Assembly: GCA_051453625.1 (NCBI GenBank)
Contig: JBOZIK010000001.1
Span: 132,082,522 to 132,146,521 of the forward strand
Length of the DNA stretch: 64,000 nt
Direction: 5' to 3'
From: Welwitschia mirabilis
Lineage: Eukaryota > Gnetophyta > Gnetopsida > Welwitschiales
A program made the translations under genes and the position numbers. Every line of letters starts with the position of its first letter. Position 1 is the stretch's first letter. Positions 1-11,221 of the stretch are shown here, in pieces. The notes under the pieces were generated by a model. It ran no database searches, was not told the DNA's origin, and was given only the letters and a program-made list of their open reading frames with translations.

Positions 1-120
1 GTACTATTAGATTCTTTATAAATAAAAAGGAATAAAATTCAAGGATTAAGTAATGAATAATATTGATGTAAGAACTTGACTTGAAAACCTTTCATAGAAA
101 AGAAATTAAAAATATAGTAG
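1..120. other. Left flank of element 1, nothing recognised
   Basis: AT-rich sequence with no open frame or motif I recognise. It ends at the presumed target duplication of element 1 and is the only visible part of the older DNA on that side. Confidence 0.5.
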
Positions 121-125
121 TAGAC
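121..125. other. Target-site duplication of element 1, left copy (tagac)
   Basis: The five bases tagac lie just before the first LTR. The five bases after the second LTR (7565-7569) are cagac. They differ by one C/T transition, as expected of an old insertion. Confidence 0.7.
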
Positions 126-312
126 TGCTGTAAAGATAAATTGACCTATTTAATACACTTTTAGAGTACATTTTTAGGTCCTATTAATAGGTTTTCCGGG
201 GATTTATTCAAATTATACAAAGCTTCCCTACATGTTAAAATATTTAATAATGCCCAACACAAGGAGCTATTTTTACATGATAATGGATTAAAGCAATTTG
301 ATCAACATAGTA

Positions 313-485
313 TGGTCGTCCTCTATGTCATGAGAACAACATAGGAGATAATAATTAGCATAGTATGATTGTGCACTATGTCATGGGGATGATAAATAAG
401 ACGATAATCAACATAATTGACACATGCCAAGCATCAGTTTGCATATAAAGTGGTTGTCCTCTATGTCGTGAAGGCGACATAATGG
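313..485 (+). promoter_or_regulatory. Hairpin repeat cluster in U3 of element 1, 5' copy
   Basis: Three spaced units of the form gtcrtcctctatgtcatgag...gacat lie about 110-290 bases before the TATA box. Here the arms are decayed. The matching cluster in the 3' LTR keeps one perfect stem. Position upstream of the TATA box suggests enhancer-like elements; this is inference. Confidence 0.5.
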
Positions 486-595
486 ATGATAGACAAAATA
501 ATTTGTAAAGTTAATTAAATTGTTACAAAAGGTGGATTTATTTTGTACCTTATCATTTCAACCCTCTTATTGACCTCTAACCATCCATACCAACC

Positions 596-604
596 TATAA
601 ATAG
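596..604 (+). promoter_or_regulatory. TATA box of element 1, 5' LTR
   Basis: tataaatag preceded by ccaacc. The same box is kept at 6916-6924 in the other LTR. Position about 470 bases into the LTR fits the Pol II start of a plant LTR retrotransposon. Confidence 0.75.
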
Positions 605-1232
605 AACCTTTTAGAGCCTATTTCAAATCATCTTTTATCATCTACATTCTTATGATGATTGAAGATTGTTAGAGGCAAGGAGATCCTTCCTACTTGTAAG
701 AAGGACTATCTTGGTATTAGGCAGTGAATCTTTCATTAAGGAGTTGTTGTCATAAGTGGATATAATTCAATTTTATTAATAAAAATATTGATTGATAAAC
801 TATTCTTAAATGCTTTACTTTTCTTTCTTATAGCTTATCTTAATTGCAATTTAAGTGACATGAATTCATAATTAACGCTAATCTAGTGATACTAGATTAA
901 AAATTTAGTAAATTCATTACATTAAAATTGTATTCATTCTTCATTTTATTGCATTTCATTTAATTCCATTGCATTGCATTTTATCTTCGTTTTTGCATTG
1001 TTTAATTTGAGCTCCTATAAGTCAAAATCCAAAAATATTTTATTCTTCTCTTTTTGAAATCAATTTTCAAATTCTCTTTTAGAAGTCTTCTCTGAGTGTA
1101 TGACATTTGGGTTGATTTCATTATGCAAATATGTATTGTGTGTAATTATATTATCATCTTTTTAGATGTTGCAAATAAAATTTGATCTTTAGAATATTGG
1201 AATTAGAAGCACAAATATGCATTACAACATTT

Positions 1233-1250
1233 TAGCAGTGTTGCCAGGGA
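1233..1250 (+). other. Primer binding site of element 1 (tRNA-Asp type)
   Basis: tagcagtgttgccaggga matches TGGCGCCGTTGCCGGGGA, the complement of the plant tRNA-Asp 3' end, at 13 of 18 positions. It lies three bases after the LTR end. This is the usual primer of Athila-type elements. Confidence 0.75.
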
Positions 1251-1739
1251 AGACTTCAAGAGAAAAAAATTATCATTACTCAAGTAAGTATTTTGAATTC
1301 ATTTCAAATTATTTATTTAAGTCTTGTTATGATTTATCCTCTTGAATCTACTTACTATTGCTTGATTACCTTTGGGTCTATAAGCAATTGTTTAATTATC
1401 CATTTGAAGTGTACTTTAATTTTCTTTATTACAGATTATAATTTTTATTTCTTATAAATTTCCTTTTTTTTAACTTTCGAGTGCAATTTTAATTTGAAGG
1501 ATTTATATTTTAATTTAGTAATTTATTAGATATACCCTTCACGCTTCGTGTAATCTTGGGGATTATCACATTGATTCTTATTTTTCAACAAATCTGACCT
1601 ACACTTTGCACTTCGTGTGATCTGAGTAATTGCCACATTCATTTGGTATATCTTACTTCTTATACCTTTGAGTGATTCTAAATATTGATGCCACTTGAAA
1701 GTAATGAAATTTGTTTAACATAATTTGACCTTACAGGAT

Positions 1740-3120
1740 AATAAGAAATAGTAGTAAAGGCAAATACACTTATGAAAGATGTTTCCTTAATGAAGTAATT
1801 AAAGAAGGTTTAGTGAACTTTAATTCAAGAACTCAAGATGATAAAGAAAAATTTATTTCTTTAAATAAGAAAGATGATTATTTTTCATTTACCACTTCTT
1901 GTTTGCATACTCTAAAATCTTTGAAAATTTCTAAAAACCAACCAAGTTCTACTAGAAATCCTGCCTCTCCTCTTCTACCTAATCATCTTAATACTCTTAC
2001 CTTTGTGGCATCCAACAAATCTTTACTTAAAATATCAAGATCCTCTAATTTAAATGTCACTTTAAAGGATATGTTAGCTAATAAAAATAGAGAACTTTAA
2101 AACCAATTTGACCTTTTTCCCCTTAAGATGATGTAGATTTAAAAAACTTAAATTCCTATCTTACCTTTTCTAATGAACCTAATGAAGACCCATTCCAACA
2201 CAGCCAAGATTGAACAATCCATTCTAACCTTAAGAAATGGAAAAAATAAAATTTTAGATAGAGCCTACATGATCATCTTGCCATTTACCTTGAAAGGAAA
2301 AGAGAAAAATTGGCTTAAAACCATTCCACATAAAAGTCTTAAGTCATGGATCCAATTATAAGAAGTCTATATCAAATGCTTCATAAATAAGATAGTCATG
2401 AGAATAAGAAAAAAAGAGAGAACTAATTTCCAATAATACCCTCATGAGAATTACTCCTCAACATATGAAATATTTTTTGATAACTATGTCATTCAACCCG
2501 GTGAATGAGTTTGCAAAAGAAAAACTTATTAATTATTTCTATAGTGGGTTAAATAGCCAAATCAAAAAAATGGTATATTTTTCATGTGGTCGAAATTTAC
2601 TTAATTTAACCTTAGATGATGCTTGAAAATATTAGAAGACCTTGTAGAAAGGAGTTAAAATTAGATAAAATCTACATGTAAAGACACTGGAACTATAGGT
2701 GAAATGCTTAGAGATTAAAAAAAGGTATAACATGAAAAAGAAAAACAAAAGATTAGCATCCTACTTAGTGATCTTGCTAGTACATTAGAGAGTTACATGA
2801 AAGTATTAACTAATGCAAAATTACTAAATCAACTTAACCATTGTAAAAAATGTAATGAATACTCTTACTCCACTAAAGAATACCTAGCTTTATCAACTTA
2901 TAAAAAGGCCATATTCAATGAAGTTTATGCATTCAATCAAATCCCAAATGAATTTCGAGGAAAACAATAATATCCATAATAAAATAATGGATCTTCAACA
3001 TTTTTCAAACCCTTGTTTGACAACAAATATAGAAGCAATAGATTTCAGCCTAATTTTTCCAACTACAACAAAAATGATCCTTGTAGAGAAATAATGGAAG
3101 AACTAAAAAAAAAACACAAG
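1740..3120 (+). pseudogene. gag of element 1, broken
   Basis: Capsid-like (Retrotrans_gag) polyprotein remnant. A leader peptide reading KEGLVNF lies near 1805. The core around 2270-2360 reads PFTLKGKEKNWLKTIPHKSL, the family's stretch before its strongly helical segment, and 2520-2626 holds the FYSGLN motif followed by a helical tail. A zinc knuckle stands at 2842-2883 as C-X2-C-X4-Y-X4-Y, so the His and last Cys of CX2CX4HX4C are both lost. Open pieces of 95, 62 and 60 codons are separated by stops that are mostly TAG/TAA at expected Gln positions. Element 2 has the same protein with an intact knuckle. It would have packaged element RNA in a cytoplasmic particle. Confidence 0.8.
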
Positions 3121-3689
3121 ATACCACTAATTAAATCTTAAAAAGTTAGAATAAAAACCTAGACAAGTTTATTTCTATCCTTCGATAAAACATGCTAGGA
3201 AATCAGAGGCTACAAGGGTCACTTTTCATCCAAATTATTTCAAACCCAAATGATGTGAAGAAAGATTAAAAAGTAGTTACTAAAAGTAGGCATAACACTA
3301 TTACTCATGAAGAACCTTCAACTTATTTCCACGAAGATAAGGAAGTACCTCAAGAAGATGATATTGAAATTCTTAATCAATCGAACTTTGCTCCTACTCT
3401 CAACTCTAAATCCAATAATAACAACCAACATCCAAAGAAGAAGACTAATCCATGAATGGATAGATTGAGAAAAAATACAACTTATGATGAGTATTTGAAA
3501 GCAATTATAAATGATGTTACTATCAACCTATCCTAGACAACCCCAAGTACAAAAAAATTTGGAAGGACTTAGTAAGAAAAAACAAAAGAGAACAATCCCA
3601 AGTAAAGTGTTCATTGCACAATCCCTTTTTAAGTTGGTTTCTTAAAAATGTCCTAAGTTTAAAGATCTAGGGGCAGCCACTATTTGTAT

Positions 3690-4120
3690 TCTTTTGAAAG
3701 GAAATAAGAAAATTAAAAAATCCTTAATAAACATAAGAGTAAGTGTAAACATTATAACTTTCCACATTTGTAGAAAGATTGGATTAGAAGAAAGGATTGA
3801 ACCTACTAGAATAGTATTGGAATTGACTGATGCAATAATTAAAAAACCTATAAGTATAATAAAAAACTTAATGATTCAAATTAAGGAAGATTTATACCCT
3901 ATATATATGGTTATAATTAAGGTCAAGCATAATGGAAGATACCCTCTAATTTTAGAAAGAGCCTTTTATACAAAGTCCATTATGTCATTGATAGTCACAT
4001 GGGGATTATGAAGTGTTATATAGACAATAAAAAGTTTAGTATTAGAGTATTTAATGATGTTAAAAAAGAGATGGGATATGAATTAGACATAAAAGAAATA
4101 GTTAGATCATTAATGTTAGT
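3690..4120 (+). pseudogene. Aspartic protease of element 1, active site lost
   Basis: Retropepsin-like domain. The usual D-[TSL]-G-A-S-V-N active site is read at about 3727-3750 as N-I-R-V-S-V-N, so the catalytic Asp is Asn and the Gly is Arg; both fit G to A changes. Downstream the typical order is clear: ICRKIGLE, then RIVLELTDA, then YPLILERAF. One frame shift near 4000-4010 divides it (open from 3694 to 4011, then from 3999 to 4472). It normally cleaves the Gag-Pol chain; here it cannot act. Confidence 0.82.
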
Positions 4121-4379
4121 GCAACATCATTCTTTAGATGAAAGACTCCTTTCATTACATGACTCAACCTTGTTTAAGGACAAAGAGGAATCTTATATTA
4201 TTCTTAAATTGTTAAACTCCTCTAAAAATCCTTATAATCTTAATCAAAGTCTCTTAAACCACTCTTCTTATGATGATTCTCATGAGAATTTTGAATCCAT
4301 CCTTAACCATAATATCCAGTATGTACGATCCATTAAAAATATTTTCCATCAAGATGGGTGTTTTACAATTATGAAGGCT

Positions 4380-4470
4380 GAAAATGATCTTCAACTCAAA
4401 GACTTACCCAATGGTTTAAAATACATTTTCTTAAATAACAATTCTAATAAACCATTGATCATTAGTTCTT
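4380..4470 (+). pseudogene. Protease-RT linker of element 1
   Basis: Reads LKDLPNGLKYIFL and ends in IISS. This is the conserved linker found before RT in Athila/Tat polyproteins, and the same linker is seen on the minus strand of element 3. It closes the 157-codon frame that starts at 3999. Confidence 0.75.
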
Positions 4471-4579
4471 AACTTTATCCTTCCTAAGAAAAAGCCTTAA
4501 TTGAAATCTTACTTCAAAATTAGAAGATTTTTCTTGGACTCATAAAGATCTTAGTTCTATTCCTTTTCATATTGATTAA

Positions 4580-4690
4580 TACAAAATTTACTTAGAGGAT
4601 AATGCTAAACCTATTAAGCAATCTCAAAGAAGAGTTAATCCTATCATTCAACTAGTAGTCAAGGACAAAATCATTGAACTTATGGACACA
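4580..4690 (+). pseudogene. N-terminal fragment of reverse transcriptase, element 1
   Basis: Reads EDNAKPIKQSQRRVNP and continues to KDKIIELMD, the signature at the start of Athila/Tat RT. Coding similarity stops just after 4690. The RT palm with its DD motif is absent, and integrase tail sequence follows within about 25 bases. Confidence 0.82.
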
Positions 4691-4711
4691 GATCATTCAT
4701 GCTTCTGTATA

Positions 4712-4935
4712 ATACTTGAGTACGTCTTATACATAACAAGTTGATCTTTAAATGGCTTGTTCCTTACCATGTGGAAAGGATACATTCCAATGGCTTTGTT
4801 GAGTTATCTAACCTTTAAACTTAAGAAATCTAAAAAGTAAATGGACAAAGGTTAAAACTTTATACATCTCCAAATCATCATTCTTTTACCTTAAACATGA
4901 TAGAAGAAATTAACTTGGAAGATCCTCTTTGCAAA
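4712..4935 (+). pseudogene. C-terminal tail of integrase, element 1
   Basis: Reads VRLIHNKLIFKW, then VPYHVERIHSNGFVELSNL, then KVNGQRLKLY, then EEINLEDP. This is the last domain of Athila/Tat integrase. It follows the RT start directly, so about 2.5-3 kb of pol was removed, judging by the complete pol of element 3. Several stops remain in frame. Confidence 0.82.
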
Positions 4936-6442
4936 AAGGAAGATCTCTACCTGGCCATCTACTAAATTCTTTCTTAGCCTTATTTCTTGATTTTGGTTAT
5001 GATACTACTTTATCATCTTTAACTTGAATTATGTTTAACTTTCATATGTGTTACCATGATTAAGAAATTATTTACTTTAGGTTTTCATGTGATAAAGATT
5101 AGATTCAATCAGTCTTAATATATTTTAATATCTATAATTAATCTCCTTAGCTATTTTATGGAAAACATCAATTATGTTAATCTAAAGCTTTTTTCAGCTA
5201 TATACTTTATTACTTCATCATTTCAATGATTAATTAATGCTTTACAAAATAGGAGCTTAAGTTAATAAAAAAGAATAAAAAAATGAAAAATAGGAGGAAA
5301 ATATGAAAAAGAAAAAAAAGGGAAAAAAAGAAAAAGAAAAAGAAAAAGAAAAATGAATTACCCTATTACAATTATACCATGATGTACTATTACAAGTGTA
5401 CCCAGGTAAACTTCCCCAATAGGGGCCTTTGATAGTATGATATAGTAGCTGTGGGAACTCTCCTAGAGGATTATTTGACCATGATATAGCTTTGGCTTGT
5501 AGGTCCTTATTTTCTTGGCAGTGGTTGTACTCCATTCATCATGATGAATGGTGTTATTTAACACCCCATTGAATAAAAACTCCATCATTTTGAGGCATAG
5601 AATTTATAAGCATATAAGTATATTGATCATTGGATGATATCTTATTAATGTACTATGTTTGTCACAGCTAAAGAAGGATTGAATTATAGTCTAAACATAA
5701 CTTGATACTTTAACAAGAATAACCATTAGATATTATCATCATCACTACCCTTTCTAATGGTACTTTATGGTGTTCTACATTGAATCATGCATTTATATAT
5801 CAAGTATCTTTGTAAGTTTTACCGAGAAGTTTTTCTAAGTTTAATTTTAGGTAAAAAGTTAGTCTTCTTCATGTTCTATTTTGTCCATTTTTCTTTTTGT
5901 TTTATCTTAGTTTATTAGTTTACCTTCTTAAATCATTTCTCTTACCTTTTACAAAATAATTCTTAGGACTTCGTCATTTTCTAGTCTACTTGTTACATTT
6001 TTCATCACTTGATTATTATGCATAAAATCAAATTAACCTCTACTCCTTGACCATCCTTTAACATGATAGCATTGATGCTCTTATTTTCTTAACAATCTTT
6101 GTTTTTTATAACATCTCTTACCACTTAGCCTTTCAATCATGAAATTTTACCCTAGTTTACCTTCTCTTTATGGTTTACAAAACTCAAGATGACTTACCTA
6201 TTTAGTTTTGGGGGGTTAGACACATATCTTACATGATTTGTGAGTCAAAATTTTTCTCTAAATATATGTAATTATTTTGAACTAATGATTAATGATACAC
6301 ATTGATTTCACTTGTGATTTTTCATACGTTTGATGTATTTCACATGTTATACTCTTAATTCTAATGATATACATGTTTTGAGTTTCTTTTCATCAGTTGA
6401 ATTGCAACTTGCTATCCACTTACTTTATTAAGGATTGACAAA
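4936..6442 (+). other. 3' noncoding region of element 1
   Basis: Between the integrase tail and the polypurine tract. It contains a purine-rich run at 5270-5355 and a block at 5356-5551 shared with elements 2 and 3. No env-like ORF can be recognised. The minus-strand frame of 92 codons at 5257-5535 is a by-product of the purine-rich run and the shared block. Confidence 0.6.
5356..5551 (+). repeat. Post-pol conserved block, copy in element 1
   Basis: Shared words such as gcctttgatagtatgatat, agctgtgggaact and agtggttgtactcc recur at 43265-43440 and, reversed, at 56655-56815. Coding potential is not shared between copies. It ends in the perfect 20-base palindrome CCATTCATCATGATGAATGG at 5532-5551. 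Confidence 0.75.
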
Positions 6443-6458
6443 TGCTAAGTGAGGGTTA
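6443..6458 (+). other. Polypurine tract of element 1
   Basis: gctaagtgagggttat stands directly before the 3' LTR. Elements 2 and 3 carry related tracts (gctaagtggatagc; ggataagtgggggatt) in the same place. It primes plus-strand DNA synthesis. Confidence 0.7.
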
Positions 6459-7564
6459 TGTTGCAAATCTAAATTAACATATTTAATACACTTGTAGAGT
6501 ACATTTTTAGGTTCTATTGATAAGTTTTGCAGGGATTTATGCAAATTATACAAAGCTTCCATATAGTTTAAAATATGCAATAATTTCCAACATAAGAAGC
6601 TATTTTTACATGATGATGGACCAAAACAATTTGATCAACATATTATGGTCATCCTCTCTATTGTGAGGATGACATAGAGAATAACAGTCAGCATAGTATG
6701 TTCATCAACTATGTTGTAGGGATGACAAATATGATAATATAATTGACACATGCTGAGCATCAGTTCACATATGGAGTGGTCATCCTCTATGTCATGGGTA
6801 TGATACAATGGTCAAAATATATTGTAAATTTATTTAAATTGTTGTAAAAGAATGGATTTATCTTGCGCCTCTTCATTTCATAGCCCTTAGTAACCTTTAG
6901 CCTTTCATCCCAACCTATAAATAGACCTTTTTAGATCCTATTCCAAATCATATTTTGTCATCTATATTCTTATGATAACTAGAGATCGTTGAGGCAAGGA
7001 GATCCGTCCTACTTATGAGAAGGACTATCTTGATGTTAGGTAGTGAATCTTTCATTGAGGAGTTTTTGTTATAAATGGATGTACTTAAATTTTATTAATA
7101 AAAATATTGATTGAATGGAAACTATTTTCAAATGCTTTATTGTTCTTCCTTATAGCTTATCTTGATTTTAGTTTAAGTGATATAAATTCATAACTAAAAT
7201 AAATTATAAGGACCAATCTAGTAACAGCAGATTAAAAATTTAGTAAATTCATTACTTTAGAATTGTATTCATTCTTCATTACATTGCATTTTATTTAATT
7301 TTATTGCATTGCATTTCATCTTCATCTTTGCATTGTTTAAGTTGAATTCCTATAAATTAAATTCCAAAAATATATTATTATTCTCTTTTTGAAATCAATA
7401 TTTCAAATTATCTTTTAGAATTATTCTCTTAGTGTATGACATTTGGGTTAATCCCACTATGCAAATGTGTATTATGTGAAATTAGATTATCAGTATTTAG
7501 GTATTGCAAATCAAATTTGATATTTAGAATATTCTAGTTAGAAGCATGAATGTCCATCGAAACA
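6459..7564 (+). repeat. 3' LTR of element 1
   Basis: Begins tgttgcaaatc and ends catcgaaaca. It is the partner of 126-1229, with the TATA box kept at 6916-6924. At 6648-6673 it has a perfect 9-base inverted repeat, GTCATCCTC and GAGGATGAC, with an 8-base loop. Related units begin near 6692 and 6778. Confidence 0.9.
6648..6673 (+). promoter_or_regulatory. Perfect GTCATCCTC hairpin in U3 of element 1
   Basis: Nine-base arms with an 8-base loop, about 245 bases upstream of the TATA box. The GTCA/TGAC cores resemble plant bZIP sites; that reading is inference. Confidence 0.6.
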
Positions 7565-7569
7565 CAGAC
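7565..7569. other. Target-site duplication of element 1, right copy (cagac)
   Basis: Pairs with tagac at 121-125. Confidence 0.7.
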
Positions 7570-8900
7570 CATCTATCAAGATTAGATTTTCCAAATGAAG
7601 ATAAGCTAATAAATGTAAGAAATGGATTCCTTAATAAGAATCTCCTAAAAGTTTAGACAAATCCTTCGTATGCAAACATAGATAATTTCATTGTTGTAAA
7701 TTACCATCATACCTAAATTACTCTAAAAGAAAAAAATTATTAATAGAAATCAGAGATTACATATGAAATGTAAAAAAATCTATTTAAAAGTTAAAAACCA
7801 TATCTTTATTAGCTTTATGGAGGAGTATTTACAAAAAAAATTTATAAAAGAAGCACATAAGGGAGAAGGTAAAGGAAATTATGTTTTTACAAAGGATGGG
7901 AATAAAAATTCTTAACATGGAATATTATTAGCCTACAATATTCAAATATTCATATGCATTCTTTTTTTTACAATAAATGATAAAGTATCTTAAAAACTAA
8001 AGTAAGAAAATAGTAGAGAGTTAAAAATTAGCTTTAGAATCTATTTTTTCATGCTTAGTTATAATCATGTTGGTATGCAAAATTCTAAATATTGACATTT
8101 AGTAGTAAGACCATTTTTATAATTCCAATCATAAGAGTGTTTTAAGTTGGTATAACCTTGATTATTCATAACAAACATATAATCATATAGATCATACATA
8201 GGGAAAGGGATTTAGAAAGTGGAAGGGACTTCTATTGATCCTTCACTCTGATATTCTTCATTTTCTTTAACTGTATTAGGCTATGTTGTCTAATATTTAT
8301 AGTCTAGTTGCATCTTAGATTATGGATTATCTCCTAGAATACTAGAAAAAATGTGTTGTCTATGCATTGGGATGATGCATGGATGCTATGCTCTTCATTA
8401 CTCTCTATAAACAGGAGAAGTTTTTAGATTGACTTACTAGGGAGATCTTACTAGGACAGGATACTAGGATCAATTTGTTATCTGTATTGATACAAGAGCC
8501 AAATAAGGAACCTATTATAAAGTATTTTTTTTAAAGGTAATAATGTAAGAAATTAGAAAGAAAAAAGGAATATCTATTTAGAACTCACATAGCATAACTA
8601 CCAAGAAGTGGATATGAAGCTTATTTATCTTTTCAAAGTACCCTTCCAAGATGAAGTATTTCATTATGAGGAATACCTAAGCATCGAGTGGTAGGGAAAT
8701 ATCTTTCCTCCTATAATTTCCACCTCTTTTCTTTAGATATTTTCTAATTAGGTACTTAAACTATGACATAATGGAGGCTTTTAGAGCTTTTCTCTTTAGT
8801 TCTGTGCCATAAGATCTTATTTTAATAACCTCACTAATAGATGAAATACCCACATAAATTATAGTATTATCTATATTAATAGATTTATCCTTCTAGTTTT
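7570..8900. other. Unassigned AT-rich sequence
   Basis: No convincing domain on either strand. It lies between element 1 and the antisense LINE relic and may hold that LINE's 3' end. A frame of 87 codons at 9127-9390 just to its right is a shadow of the LINE. Confidence 0.4.
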
Positions 8901-11150
8901 TGAAATAAAATTAAGACATATGAGGTTCATCCTACTACTTAAAACACTTACTAGTTCCAATTATAATTGATTAAGTCATCATGCTTGATTAGATTTATAT
9001 GGAGTTCATTTTTCATATTATTTGGCACATTAACTGAGTGTTCTATGGAAATGCTCCATTCTACTTGATTGGGTGCACTAGAAATCTTATTGTACAAAAT
9101 GGTAGCATGCTACTCTTATTATAACCTTGGAATTTAAGAACTTCTACAATCTATGTAAGGATTTTAAAATGAAGCATGATGAGGAAGAAAAATTCCTTTT
9201 GGAAAATAGTTTTACATCTATGTTTCTAAAGTACTTAAGAACTAATAATTATCTTATATTCATTTTTATAGCTATTAAAGCTATTAAGATCAAACCTGAT
9301 AGGTGTGAACTTGTAAAAGAGACTAGAGATTTTAAGTTAAAGAGTAGTATGCAAAGAGATGAAGTTAAGTTTATTATCCTCATGACATAATAGATAATCT
9401 TGAATAATTTTGAAATTATTGTGCATGAGATTGTTTAAAGCAAAGAGGCAATGTTTTATCATGTATAATAAAAAACTTTAATTTTTGCAAGAATTTTAAG
9501 CTTCCAAACTTCTAACCGCTTACTACTAAATTTAAATAAATTATGTTATATTTTTCTACACTTATTTTCTTGTTTTAAATAGTTAGCTCTTAATCATGAT
9601 TATTATCCTTTAGTAATTAAGGCCAAACACTCTAGTATATCTCTGCATATGCTTCTAAAAAAGAAAGAAATTCTATTTTTCTAAATAATATTCTTTAAAT
9701 AAGCTAATCTAAGGGATGTTATCATATATATAAAGGTGGTAGTAACATTTATTGAGAAGGTAATGACTAATGTCCTTGATTTTTCTAATCCTAAGACATC
9801 TTTCTTTTTTAGCATAGTAATTTTGTTAAAGTTTTTGAGATAAATATATTTGTGGAATCCTCCCCAATTAAATGAAATCTTAAATAATACTATCAATAAT
9901 GCTTATAGCTTGTTGTATATTAGTAACAACTAGTAGGATATATTATCATGATTAATAAATAAGATTTTGTTAGAATAAGAATACCAACACTTGATTAGAA
10001 TTTATCATATCATCTCAGTAGTTGTCCTACAATTTTCCTTATGATGCGATTTCATATGTTGATAAATAGTTACTCAAAATCAAGAAAAGGATTAAGGTAA
10101 GAATCCAAAAGGGAAGCTAATAAGCATTGAAGAATCTAGTGAATATAATTTCTCTTTAATCTAGAGTATGTGATAGAAATAGTTTGGAGTTATTCCAATT
10201 AATAGCTGATCTTAAAAAATCTCAAAAGTCTTTTAAAAGTTAAAAGAATTTGTGGGCATAGGGACACTTGAATCTATAAATAGTAGCATATCATCTATAA
10301 ATTGAAGGATCAGATATGAAATAGCCAATTCTATGGGACTTATTTTATGATGTAGAATCAATCTTATCAAGGAATCCATAATTAAAATAAACAATGATCA
10401 AGAAATAGGATTTTCTTAATGTAGAACACTATAGCTATTAAAATACCCATACATTTCTTCATCAATCATGATCAAAAGTTAAATGTTAAAATGTAGAAAT
10501 ATATCTATTTTCTTAGTAGTGCAAGAAAACTTTGTTATTGCAAAATGTAATTGACACTTTTCCACTACACTGTATTGAATGATTTTACTATATCAAACTT
10601 AAAAAATATTATCAGCTTAAATTTTTTATGGTGTATATGAATAATTTCATTAGCTATAATGATATTATCATGGATTAGACATCCCGAGGTAAATCTTGAT
10701 TAGGAGAAAAAAATCAAATTAATGAGTAAAGATTTAAGATGATAAGATATTATTTTGAAATATATTTTGTAGCAAAATTTCATATATTAATTGGGTTAGA
10801 GTGGAAAGGACTATTAGCATCTTCTAATTTTGGAACTAGAGTAACTAGAGTGAAATTGAAAGGATGATAGAAGGTACCCCTATTAAACGTTTATTACATC
10901 ACTGCATAAGGATCTTATTTGATGATACTCTAGTACTTCTAGAAAACATTTGTAGTAAATTAATTAGGGCTTAAAGCATGTTTCCTTTGCCTAGAGTGAA
11001 GTAATTTCTATATTTTATTATTAGGAACCTTCTAGTTAATGAAGAAATACCAATCATTAAAAATGGCCAACCCCACTAAAGAAGCTTTAAGAACAACATC
11101 TTTTTTTTTTAATAATTCTATAAATAATGGATAAATTCAACTATGATCTC
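8900..11150 (-). pseudogene. L1-type LINE ORF2 relic, antisense (RT and zf-RVT part)
   Basis: Read leftwards, the minus strand gives the ordered signature of plant LINE ORF2. TLVTLVPKLEDANSPF (about 10860-10800) is the RT entry motif. IANEIIHIHHKKFKADNIFK followed by FNTVWW lies near 10660-10545. FIDDMLLF, the FADD catalytic box with Ala to Ile, is near 10290. NWGGFHKYIYL followed by a KxxGLG-like stretch lies at 9870-9780. A zf-RVT-like WKLKILAKIKVF with a following LCH lies near 9500-9370. Many stops interrupt it. The endonuclease end would lie beyond 11221, where the SIRE LTR begins, and is not seen. Full-length ORF2 is about 1200-1300 residues; roughly half is here. Confidence 0.72.
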
Positions 11151-11221
11151 AAAGTCAATTTTTTAGTGTCTTATGAACATGATCTAGCAAATACTATTTT
11201 ATTATATATGTCTATTTACTA

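Larger units (their letters stand above)
126..1229 (+). repeat. 5' LTR of element 1
   Basis: Begins tgctgtaaag (TG terminus) and ends attacaaca (CA terminus). It aligns along its length with 6459-7564. It holds a TATA box at 596-604 and three copies of a GTCATC-type hairpin unit in the presumed U3 (about 313-345, 365-395 and 450-485). The right limit is set by the primer site that follows. Confidence 0.9.
126..7564 (+). mobile_element. Athila/Tat-type Ty3/gypsy retrotransposon, element 1, internally deleted
   Basis: A complete but decayed LTR retrotransposon of about 7.4 kb. Two direct LTRs of 1104 and 1106 bases frame a 5.2 kb interior that reads, in order, a tRNA-Asp-like primer site, gag, aspartic protease, the N-terminus of reverse transcriptase, the C-terminal tail of integrase, a noncoding tail and a polypurine tract. 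The palm, RNase H and integrase core are missing, so it could only have moved with help from another copy. By eye about 13 of the first ~100 aligned LTR positions differ, so the insertion is old. The protease and RT wording and the primer site are those of the Athila/Tat (OTA) clade; choosing between Athila and Tat is inference. Confidence 0.88.

Noticed and set aside
5257-5535. 92-codon minus-strand frame
   Set aside because: Its Phe/Ser-rich end comes from the purine run on the other strand and the rest overlaps the shared noncoding block; not open in elements 2 or 3.
7570-8900. Coding sequence (e.g. HWDDAWM-like words near 8368)
   Set aside because: Isolated words only, with stops on all sides and no ordered set of motifs.
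9127-9390. 87-codon plus-strand frame
   Set aside because: Lies opposite the LINE relic, whose minus-strand zf-RVT-like reading explains the composition.
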